Made by a program: the position numbers and the translations under genes. Below are positions 1 through 5,253 of a stretch of DNA of 7,036 nt, in pieces; within the stretch, counting starts at the first letter, position 1; every line of letters starts with the position of its first letter. The notes under the pieces were generated by a model. The model was not told where the DNA came from, made no database searches, and saw only the letters and a list, made by a program, of their open reading frames with translations. This DNA comes from JAVBNJ01 sp031551625. Its GTDB lineage: Bacteria > Bacteroidota > Bacteroidia > Bacteroidales > UBA932. The stretch spans positions 1-7,036 of the forward strand of contig JAVBNJ010000048.1 in NCBI GenBank assembly GCA_031551625.1, written 5' to 3'.

Positions 1-2602
1 AAAAGTGCGAATGCCCATAACCATTGGCTTTGGCGTAGGGTTGTTCAGAAAACAACTTGCGTATTTCGTCGTATGCTTTTATATAGGTAATCGGGTTCGA
101 GCGCGACGAGCGGCCTATCGGGTTCTGGTCAATCATTTCGATTGATTTGAAATGCTTCACATCGCCTTGCAGCGAATCGTGCAAACCGGGTTTGCCGCCG
201 GTATATTGTTCGGTAAGCCGTGCCAATGCAGGATATAAAATATTCTTAACGAGCGATGATTTACCGCTGCCGCTCACCCCCGTCACCGCCACAAATCCAT
301 TGAGCGGGAAGCGTACCGTGATATTTTTCAAATTGTGTTCGCGTGCACCTACCACTTCTATGTAATGGTTCAGGTGGCGGCGCGAAGCCGGCGTGCCGAT
401 CACTTCATCACCTGTAAGATAAGCCCATGTAAGCCCCCCTCCGGCTCCCCCAAGGGGGAGAGAAGCTCCACCCCTTCCCGAGGGAAGGGAGTGCAAGTAA
501 TTTTCTATTTGCGTTAAAACACTTTCAATATTTCCCAATACTTCTTCGTTGGTAAAACGAACAACGGTATAACCCTGTTCTTTCAAAAACAACGTTCGTT
601 GCTCGTCTCTTTCAGCAACAGTTGGATCATTATGGTAACCGCCATCAACTTCAATTACCAACTTTTTTTCTAAACAAATAAAATCAACAATAAATCGATC
701 AATAATGTGTTGCCGTTGAAATTTGAAACCGCCGACCTTTTGCTTCCGAATGTGCTCCCACAAAACAGACTCTGCTTGTGTTTCCTGTTTTCGATTTTTC
801 GTTGCCAGTTCTTTCAACATTCCATAATCCGAATTCCGTGCCGTTTGAAACGGGTATGACACCCCTTGGAGAATGGGTTGACCCGATTCGGCCTCCCACC
901 CTTGGGGGGACTGAGGGGGGGCTCCTTGATAGACTATTTTGCCGCCGTGACGCCCGGCTAACGGGCCTATGTCAATAATCTCATCGGCGGCACGGATTAT
1001 ATCTTCTTCGTGCTCTACCACCACTACCGTATTACCCACATCGCGCAGCTGTTTCAGTACTTTCACCAACCGTTGCGTATCGCGCGGGTGCAGGCCTATC
1101 GACGGCTCGTCAAGAATATACAGCGAGCCAACCAGGCTACTGCCGAGCGATGTCGCCAAGTTGATACGCTGGCTTTCGCCGCCGCTCAATGTGTTCGACA
1201 GCCGGTTGAGTGTTAAATACCCCAAGCCGACATCCAAAAGAAATTGCAACCGGTTGCGTATTTCAATCAAGGCGCGGCCGGCCACTTTTTGTTCATACTC
1301 CGCCAATTCCAAATCTTCGAAAAAGCGGTGTAACTTTTCGACGGACAGCAATACCAATTCGGAAATAGTCTTCCCTCCCATCCGTACATAGCTTGCTTCC
1401 TTGCGCAATCGCGCGCCTTTACAGTCGGGGCACGTGGTTTTACCCATGTAGCGGCTGAGCATAATACGGTATTGGATTTTATACTTGTTCGATTCCAGCA
1501 TGGCAAAGAAATCGTTCAATCCCGTGAAATAGTTATTACCCGACCACAACAGCGCCCGTTGTTCATCGGTCAGTTCGTGGTACGGTTTGTGTATCGGGAA
1601 TTTGAATTTTGCCGCCTTCTCAATAAGTTTCAGCTTGAACTCTTTCATTGTATCGCCACGCCAGCAGGCAATCGCATCGTTGAATACGGAGAGCGACCGG
1701 TCGGGAATAACCAGTTCCTCGTCTATACCAATAGTTTTTCCATAACCTTCGCAGCGCGGACAAGCGCCCAACGGATTATTGAAGCTGAACAAATGCTCCG
1801 TAGGCTCTTCGAATGTAATACCATCGGCTTCAAAACGCGATGAAAATTCTACTTTTACTTTTCCGTCGCCTTTGGGCGATTCCACATAGCAAAATCCATC
1901 GCCTTCGGCAAAAGCGGTTTGCACACTGTCGGCCACACGGCTCAACATTTCCGTATCGCCGGTAACAGCCATACGGTCTATCAGCAAACGGATTTTTTTC
2001 TTGGCATATTTTTCAATTTTCGGCAATATCTCTTCTACGCGCAATACTTCGCCCTCTACTTCCACCCTTGTAAAACCTTCGTTTTGCAAAAGCGTAAGTT
2101 TTTCGACCAGTCCCATTTTCCCCGGTAATACCAATGGCGACAAAATATACAACTTAATACCTTTTGGTTGTAGCGCAATAAAATTCACCACATCGGTTAC
2201 CGTGTGCCGTTTTACCTCATTGCCGGTAACCGGCGAAAACGTACGCCCTATACGGGCATACAATAATTTCAGATAATCATATACCTCGGTCGAGGTGCCC
2301 ACGGTGGAACGCGGGTTGCGCGTGTTCACTTTTTGCTCAATAGCAATAGCCGGTGGAATACCGGTAATAAAATCGACATCGGGTTTATTAACACGCCCCA
2401 AAAACTGCCGTGCATAAGCCGACAGGCTTTCAACGTAACGGCGTTGCCCTTCGGCAAACAGCGTATCAAATGCCAACGTCGATTTGCCGGAACCCGAAAG
2501 CCCTGTGATAACAACTAACTTATTGCGTGGAATTTTCACCTCAATGTTTTTGAGGTTGTGCATCCGTGCACCTTTTATGTGGATATAGTTTTGTGCTTCC
2601 AA
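1..2602 (-). CDS. uvrA: UvrA excinuclease subunit with an in-frame DUF559 nuclease insertion; 3' end outside the window
   Basis: UvrA is the dimeric ATPase that recognises DNA lesions and loads UvrB in nucleotide excision repair. About 867 codons are visible. The first Walker A (GLSGSGKS) is at residues 34-41, followed by a CPRC pair at C281/C284 and a CPDC pair at C391/C394. Next come the ABC signature LSGGESQRI and the Walker B LDEPSIGLHPRD. The connector GGKIVYQG is then interrupted by a foreign domain (about residues 561-724). The protein resumes at TWAYLTGDEVI, and the second Walker A (GVSGSGKS) is at about 775-782. The window ends in the GYGHSHF segment; roughly 200 residues, including the second signature and zinc site, should lie beyond. 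I saw no stop or frameshift in the whole frame. The start is taken as TTG at 2602, because no in-frame ATG lies upstream and the first internal ATG (residue 14) would remove conserved N-terminal sequence. The first CxxC pair of zinc finger 1 is absent, which I believe is usual in Bacteroidetes. Confidence 0.95.
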   Translation of the reverse strand, partial: MEAQNYIHIKGARMHNLKNIEVKIPRNKLVVITGLSGSGKSTLAFDTLFAEGQRRYVESLSAYARQFLGRVNKPDVDFITGIPPAIAIEQKVNTRNPRSTVGTSTEVYDYLKLLYARIGRTFSPVTGNEVKRHTVTDVVNFIALQPKGIKLYILSPLVLPGKMGLVEKLTLLQNEGFTRVEVEGEVLRVEEILPKIEKYAKKKIRLLIDRMAVTGDTEMLSRVADSVQTAFAEGDGFCYVESPKGDGKVKVEFSSRFEADGITFEEPTEHLFSFNNPLGACPRCEGYGKTIGIDEELVIPDRSLSVFNDAIACWRGDTMKEFKLKLIEKAAKFKFPIHKPYHELTDEQRALLWSGNNYFTGLNDFFAMLESNKYKIQYRIMLSRYMGKTTCPDCKGARLRKEASYVRMGGKTISELVLLSVEKLHRFFEDLELAEYEQKVAGRALIEIRNRLQFLLDVGLGYLTLNRLSNTLSGGESQRINLATSLGSSLVGSLYILDEPSIGLHPRDTQRLVKVLKQLRDVGNTVVVVEHEEDIIRAADEIIDIGPLAGRHGGKIVYQGAPPQSPQGWEAESGQPILQGVSYPFQTARNSDYGMLKELATKNRKQETQAESVLWEHIRKQKVGGFKFQRQHIIDRFIVDFICLEKKLVIEVDGGYHNDPTVAERDEQRTLFLKEQGYTVVRFTNEEVLGNIESVLTQIENYLHSLPSGRGGASLPLGGAGGGLTWAYLTGDEVIGTPASRRHLNHYIEVVGAREHNLKNITVRFPLNGFVAVTGVSGSGKSSLVKNILYPALARLTEQYTGGKPGLHDSLQGDVKHFKSIEMIDQNPIGRSSRSNPITYIKAYDEIRKLFSEQPYAKANGYGHSHF
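432..456. repeat. Terminal inverted repeat of the DUF559 element, uvrA-distal end
   Basis: This 25-bp G/C-rich end starts AGCCCCCC and ends CCCCCAAGGG. It matches the reverse complement of 899-923 at 20 of 25 positions without gaps. On the coding strand it is translated as a Gly-rich linker (PLGGAGGGL). Its inner part also belongs to the perfect palindrome at 445-460. Confidence 0.8.
445..460. repeat. Perfect palindrome at the element end
   Basis: CTCCCCC and GGGGGAG face each other around AA, forming a perfect 7-bp inverted repeat. It overlaps the inner half of the terminal repeat and may be part of a recombinase or nuclease recognition hairpin, like the ends of REP-type elements. That role is inference. 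Confidence 0.6.
472..489. repeat. Second hairpin inside the element end
   Basis: CCCTTCCC and GGGAAGGG form a perfect 8-bp inverted repeat around GA, 11 bp inside the first palindrome. The two hairpins in tandem form a compact G/C-rich end structure. I see no equally clear counterpart at the other end, so the two ends are not symmetric. Confidence 0.6.
899..923. repeat. Terminal inverted repeat of the DUF559 element, uvrA-proximal end
   Basis: This is the partner of 432-456. On the minus strand it begins AGCCCCCCC and ends CCCCCCAAGGG. It is translated in the uvrA frame as a Pro-rich linker (APPQSPQG). The five mismatches to the other end are clustered in the middle of the repeat. Confidence 0.8.
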
Positions 2603-2624
2603 TGATGTATTTTTTTCAGGAATG

Positions 2625-2632
2625 CAAAGATA
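2625..2632 (-). promoter_or_regulatory. Likely -7 box of the uvrA promoter
   Basis: TATCTTTG on the minus strand matches the Bacteroidetes -7 consensus TAnnTTTG. It lies 22 bp upstream of the TTG start, giving a short leader. A TTTG at 2647-2650 could be the -33 element, but its 14-bp spacing is shorter than usual, so only the -7 box is convincing. Confidence 0.5.
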
Positions 2633-2634
2633 CG

Positions 2635-2661
2635 AAAAAAGGAAGACAAATTCCGTTCTCC
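2635..2661 (-). terminator. Possible terminator after the hepT gene
   Basis: On the minus strand GGAGAAC and GTCTTCC pair over a 7-nt loop, with one mismatch and one G-T pair, followed directly by six T. It lies between the toxin gene stop and the uvrA promoter box, where a terminator would be expected. The stem is weak. Confidence 0.35.
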
Positions 2662-2695
2662 CTTCAGCCTATTACCGTAGATGGAAAAAAAATTT

Positions 2696-3070
2696 TTAGT
2701 TGTTTAATGTACGCTTAATTAACCTTATTGTATCTAATAATTCCGGTATTTTATTTTTACAAGTATTATAGATTACATTCGCATCAACACCTGTATAGTG
2801 ATGTGTAATAATATCCCGCATTGCCATTACTTTCTTCCATTCCACTTGCGGGTATTTCCCCAATAATTCACCGGCGGTTGTTTTATCTAACTTCTTCAAT
2901 AATTCCCCTGTTACAATCAATTGCATACAGATGGAATCCATTATTAAAATACCGCTCGGATTATGATTAAAATCATCAACGGTACGTATTTCTTCAAACC
3001 GGATTACTATTTTCCCTACAGCTTCTTCTATTTGCGACACAATTTCTATCGCCAGTAATTGGTCAGGCAT
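2696..3070 (-). CDS. HepT-like HEPN ribonuclease toxin (DUF86 family)
   Basis: This 124-residue, mostly helical protein has the HEPN active site Rx4HxY: Arg85, His90 and Tyr92 in the segment RDIITHHYTGVD. In characterised HepT toxins these residues cleave RNA, and the partner nucleotidyltransferase silences the toxin by adding AMP to the tyrosine. Length and motif position are normal, with no truncation visible. The ATG overlaps the end of the upstream antitoxin gene by 8 bp (ATGCCTGA), the usual sign of translational coupling, so antitoxin is made first. Function is inferred from the motif and the gene pairing. Some DUF86 proteins may not be active RNases, but the catalytic residues are all present here. 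The gene is A/T-rich compared with uvrA and the acyl-CoA synthetase, which fits acquisition by transfer. Confidence 0.87.
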   Translation of the reverse strand: MPDQLLAIEIVSQIEEAVGKIVIRFEEIRTVDDFNHNPSGILIMDSICMQLIVTGELLKKLDKTTAGELLGKYPQVEWKKVMAMRDIITHHYTGVDANVIYNTCKNKIPELLDTIRLIKRTLNN

Positions 3071-3353
3071 ACACCACCTCCTTATCGATTTGATGTTTTA
3101 GAAATGCATTCATTGTATCGCTGTAATTAATTACATCGACATGCTTATGGTACAACTCTTCCAAATCCATTTTTATGCCTGCCATAGTAAACAAATCAGG
3201 TTGCACGAGTTTAATTACAATATCCACATCGCTGCCTGGAGCGTCTTCGTTACGAGCAACCGACCCAAAAATGCCAATAGCCAAAATACCGTACTTACCG
3301 GCATTTTGCTGCTTATAGCTCTTCAGTACAGATATAGATTCGGTAATAGACAT
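3063..3353 (-). CDS. MntA-like minimal nucleotidyltransferase antitoxin
   Basis: This 96-residue protein is of the minimal nucleotidyltransferase (MNT) fold. The signature is IFGSVARNEDAPGSDVDIVI, with Gly30-Ser31 binding the nucleotide phosphates and Asp42 and Asp44 binding metal. A third acidic residue, Asp73 in HVDVINY, completes the usual triad. In MntA-HepT modules this enzyme transfers AMP from ATP to the tyrosine of HepT and blocks the RNase. It precedes and overlaps the HEPN gene, the standard order. A TATCTTTG box lies 18 bp upstream of the ATG, and an inverted repeat just beyond it may be an operator. No Shine-Dalgarno sequence precedes the ATG, as is common in Bacteroidetes. The next possible ATG upstream is out of frame. 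Confidence 0.87.
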   Translation of the reverse strand: MSITESISVLKSYKQQNAGKYGILAIGIFGSVARNEDAPGSDVDIVIKLVQPDLFTMAGIKMDLEELYHKHVDVINYSDTMNAFLKHQIDKEVVYA

Positions 3354-3371
3354 AGCGATAAAACATTTTTA

Positions 3372-3379
3372 CAAAGATA
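3372..3379 (-). promoter_or_regulatory. Likely -7 box of the mntA-hepT promoter
   Basis: TATCTTTG on the minus strand matches the Bacteroidetes -7 consensus. It lies 18 bp upstream of the antitoxin ATG. No exact TTTG is seen at the -33 position. Confidence 0.55.
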
Positions 3380-3387
3380 CAAAAGTT

Positions 3388-3408
3388 TTTATCATGTTTC
3401 GTGATAAA
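3388..3408. promoter_or_regulatory. Inverted repeat upstream of mntA, possible operator
   Basis: TTTATCA and TGATAAA form perfect 7-bp arms around a 7-bp spacer, 8 bp upstream of the -7 box. This is where an autoregulatory protein could bind. Equally, on the minus strand it could act as a weak A/T-rich terminator for the TPR gene, whose stop lies 43 bp away. The sequence does not decide between these. Confidence 0.4.
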
Positions 3409-3450
3409 TAAAATGGTTATAAGCCCTATTCTGACTGGAATATAGAAAGG

Positions 3451-4737
3451 CTACTTCATCACTTTTATATCTTCCCAGTAATACTCTTCCCACGCTTTAT
3501 AAACGCCCGTTCGCAGCGTGTTTTCATAAATCTTTTTAATTTCTTCCAACCCTTTTTTATTTTTTGTCCGGCTGTATTCCTGCGCCAATAGGAAAGCCGA
3601 CCGCAAGTAAAATGATGTCATGGCGGATATACGCGGGATATCATTATCTACAATGGTTTTATAGTCTTTAAAATTAGCTGGATTTTCAATCAATTTTTTT
3701 AATTGCACTACGTTCCGGTCGTGCTTTGTATCCTTTGTTTTCACGGGTAGTAATTTCGACACCAGCCCACAATCCTGCGTATATTCATTCAATCCGCCAA
3801 GCAACTCGGTAACCGCACCATTCGAGAAATAAACAGGGCGCTCCCATGCATTCGTTTCCACAATGTGTAACAACACAGCCCGCTGCGGACTCAAGAAAGT
3901 ACGCTTTTCCACGCGGTTTTCCTGCTTCATGCGGGTGGTTACCAAATCCGGTTCTACTGTCCACTCCATTGCCGCCTTTTTAGACAGCTTCAATTGTTTT
4001 TTCAACGGTGCAGATATTGGAATCGTCACGGTTGTTGTATCCCATTTGTACGGATGTATATCTTCAACCTGTTCTTCGGTCAGGCCTATCTTAACCTCCC
4101 GCACCGCAGAGTGCAAGCCCTTTTTCAAGAACGACACATACCATGGCCGGTCGATATTTCCAATGGGTATAACGGTGATATCTTTCCGCAGGTTTTCGTG
4201 CAATTGCAAGTACATGCACACATCGAAATCCGGATTACCACCGGCAAAGAAAATAGCATGCTGCTCGCACGATGTTAGTAAATTGCGCCCATATTCCAGC
4301 AGCCAGGCCGGATAAGCGCCTTTGTCGTAGGCTTTTTTATAAATCAGACGCAGGCTATCGGCCTCGTAATGCTGCATGTAGCGAAATGCATTGGCACTGC
4401 ATTCCGCCCCATAAAAGTATTTAGCATCGCCGTAGTCCGGTTTTAACTCCAAGGCTTTTTCGAGGTATTGGAACACTTTATCGGAATACTGTTTGTTGTA
4501 GCCTTCCAATGGGCGGCTGTCGTAAGCATTGTAGTGCGTATAAAAGCCCAACAGGTAATACACTTCAGGATCTTTTGGCGTAGCTTTTTCTGCTTTTTTC
4601 AACAGTTCGATGGCTTTGTCATACTGTTCCGCCTTGAATGCGGCTACCGCCTGTTCCTTTAGCGATTTTCTCTGGGCATAAATGGCTGGACTAGCGCACA
4701 GCAGCATTGCAAACAATAAAATTAAATTCCGTTTCAT
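3451..4737 (-). CDS. Secreted TPR protein with a DUF2723-tail-like C-terminal region
   Basis: This 428-residue protein has a signal peptide: MKRN, a hydrophobic stretch, then a cleavage site after Ala21 (AIYA/QR), leaving an N-terminal Gln typical of exported Bacteroidetes proteins. Its cysteine (Cys14) is not in a proper lipobox. TPR-like helices cover about residues 26-118, with clear repeats at AVAAFKAEQYDKAIELLKKA and YLEKALELKPDYGDAKYFYG. From about residue 145 the pattern changes. FFAGGNPDFDVCMYLQ, LRKDITVIPIGNIDRPWYV and ERPVYFSNGAV resemble the soluble tail of DUF2723 (PMT-like) membrane proteins of Bacteroidetes, but no membrane segment is present. The function is unknown; periplasmic protein binding is plausible. 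The ATG follows A-rich sequence without a Shine-Dalgarno. It starts 42 bp after the BRO-like gene, with no clear promoter of its own. Confidence 0.85.
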   Translation of the reverse strand: MKRNLILLFAMLLCASPAIYAQRKSLKEQAVAAFKAEQYDKAIELLKKAEKATPKDPEVYYLLGFYTHYNAYDSRPLEGYNKQYSDKVFQYLEKALELKPDYGDAKYFYGAECSANAFRYMQHYEADSLRLIYKKAYDKGAYPAWLLEYGRNLLTSCEQHAIFFAGGNPDFDVCMYLQLHENLRKDITVIPIGNIDRPWYVSFLKKGLHSAVREVKIGLTEEQVEDIHPYKWDTTTVTIPISAPLKKQLKLSKKAAMEWTVEPDLVTTRMKQENRVEKRTFLSPQRAVLLHIVETNAWERPVYFSNGAVTELLGGLNEYTQDCGLVSKLLPVKTKDTKHDRNVVQLKKLIENPANFKDYKTIVDNDIPRISAMTSFYLRSAFLLAQEYSRTKNKKGLEEIKKIYENTLRTGVYKAWEEYYWEDIKVMK

Positions 4738-4779
4738 ATTTTCACATTTTTCACTATCCTTAACACAGGGTGCATTCTG

Positions 4780-5124
4780 TTAGGATTTATTATCTTTTAC
4801 CTTTTTCTTTAATTGCTGGCTTTTTTGTTTCTCCGGTAAATAATTATCTCCGGACACCACACTCTCCCCTGTTTCCTGTTCGAGTGCTTTTCGTGCATTA
4901 GCCACTTGCACCTTATGCTTTTTACCATCGGCCGCTACCATTTCAACTGGGGGACAAATTGTCCCCCAGTTGAAATTTAACTGCGGGTCGCGTTTTTTCA
5001 TTTTCTTGATGTAGTCTTTGGCATCGACGGTATCCGTCAATATTTCTACCACATCCTGAACAGAAAAGTACCATTTCTCTTCTTTTTCGTCCCAGGTAGT
5101 TCTGATTTTTTTTATGTCACTCAT
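4780..5124 (-). CDS. Short BRO-N domain protein, probably an internally deleted BRO/antirepressor family member
   Basis: This is a 114-residue protein starting at ATG 5124 (MSDIKKIRTTWDEKEEKW). An upstream TTG at 5148 overlaps the promoter box and is rejected. Residues 5-75 are a BRO-N domain: KWYFSVQDVVEILTD, DYIKKMKKRDPQ, NWGTICPPVEMVAADGKK, HKVQVAN. In relatives I remember, that last motif is followed by a long section (EGLLRIIQSIPSPKAEPFK and more) and the protein runs to about 270-300 residues. Here it jumps at about residues 76-78 straight into ARKALEQETGESVVSGDNYL, the usual C-terminal tail of the same family. An in-frame deletion of the middle is the simplest reading. BRO-N proteins are DNA-binding and often phage- or stress-related; whether this short form is active is unknown. 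The coding sequence contains a perfect palindrome at 4940-4976. Confidence 0.8.
   Translation of the reverse strand: MSDIKKIRTTWDEKEEKWYFSVQDVVEILTDTVDAKDYIKKMKKRDPQLNFNWGTICPPVEMVAADGKKHKVQVANARKALEQETGESVVSGDNYLPEKQKSQQLKKKVKDNKS
4940..4976. repeat. Perfect 37-bp palindrome inside the BRO-N coding sequence
   Basis: Eighteen-base arms (4940-4957 and 4959-4976) are exact reverse complements around a single base. The arms include CAACTGGGGGACAA and TTGTCCCCCAGTTG. The block encodes the conserved NWGTICPPVE segment of the BRO-N domain. It is not followed by a T-run on either strand, so it does not look like a terminator. Confidence 0.85.
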
Positions 5125-5145
5125 AATTTGAAAAAGATATATGCA

Positions 5146-5153
5146 CAAAGATA
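5146..5153 (-). promoter_or_regulatory. Likely -7 box of the BRO-like gene promoter
   Basis: TATCTTTG on the minus strand is 21 bp upstream of the ATG at 5124, giving a leader of about 15 nt. It overlaps the TTG at 5148, which argues against that upstream start. No exact -33 TTTG is seen. It may also serve the TPR gene downstream. Confidence 0.55.
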
Positions 5154-5157
5154 TAAA

Positions 5158-5194
5158 ATTTCAAGTAGAGAATAAATTATCTCCTACTTGAAAT
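5158..5194. promoter_or_regulatory. Large inverted repeat upstream of the BRO-like gene, possible operator
   Basis: ATTTCAAGTAG and CTACTTGAAAT form perfect 11-bp arms around a 15-bp spacer, which itself can pair AGA with TCT. It starts 4 bp upstream of the -7 box, so a bound protein would cover the promoter. On the minus strand it is followed by TTTTATAT, so a second, tandem terminator for the acyl-CoA synthetase gene is an alternative. Confidence 0.45.
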
Positions 5195-5198
5195 AACA

Positions 5199-5226
5199 AA
5201 GGGTGAAAGAAAAACCTTTCACCCTT
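5199..5226 (-). terminator. Intrinsic terminator of the acyl-CoA synthetase gene
   Basis: AAGGGTGAAAG and CTTTCACCCTT form a perfect 11-bp stem with a 6-nt loop, 27 bp after the stop codon at 5254. On the minus strand it is followed by TTTGTTATTTC, a moderate T-rich tail. Position and stem strength fit a terminator. Confidence 0.75.
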
Positions 5227-5253
5227 CATACTTTTGCGCATTCGTGCGTTTAT

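Larger units (their letters stand above)
432..923 (-). mobile_element. In-frame DUF559 endonuclease-domain element inserted in uvrA
   Basis: This 492-bp block (164 codons) splits the conserved UvrA connector between GGKIVYQG and TWAYLTGDEVI. Its ends are 25-bp imperfect inverted repeats matching at 20 of 25 positions. It is read in the uvrA frame and encodes a complete DUF559 domain at about residues 598-705. The visible motifs are an N-terminal helix (QAESVLWEHIRKQ), the strand RFIVDF with Asp640, IEVDGGYH with Glu651, Asp653 and His657, then ERDEQR, and GYTVVRFTNEEVLGNI. This is the intact active-site pattern of this Vsr/MutH-like PD-(D/E)XK family. The core is A/T-rich: positions 661-720 have 15 G+C of 60, against 37 of 60 at 1081-1140 in uvrA. 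An internal in-frame ATG at 820 exists, but the insert has no stop of its own. I saw no target-site duplication, and no intein splicing motifs. How it moves is unknown; the nuclease may help, by inference only. Confidence 0.85.

Noticed and set aside
699..899. Separate minus-strand open frame within the DUF559 element
   Set aside because: It is in a different frame from uvrA; the uvrA frame gives the recognisable DUF559 domain here, so this one is a shadow.
432..923. Element as an intein
   Set aside because: No N-terminal Cys/Ser block or C-terminal His-Asn splice motif is seen at the junctions, and the nuclease is DUF559 rather than a LAGLIDADG or HNH type.
424..931. Target-site duplication around the element
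   Set aside because: The outer flanks (CCCATGTA and CCTTGATA) do not form a direct repeat.
969..1391. Plus-strand open frame of 140 codons
   Set aside because: It lies opposite the uvrA region encoding the ABC signature and Walker B; the minus frame is clearly UvrA and the plus translation is low-complexity.
1..2602. uvrA as a pseudogene interrupted by an insertion
   Set aside because: Codon-by-codon reading shows the same frame on both sides of the insert and no stop inside it.
3863..4315. Plus-strand open frame of 150 codons
   Set aside because: It is opposite the TPR/DUF2723-tail-like gene and its translation shows no family motif.
4758..4784. Hairpin at the end of the BRO-like gene
   Set aside because: The stem needs several bulges and has no T-run after it, so a terminator call is not supported.
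5125..5148. Upstream TTG start for the BRO-like gene (adds MCIYLFQI)
   Set aside because: It overlaps the TATCTTTG promoter box; the family-like N-terminus starts at ATG 5124.
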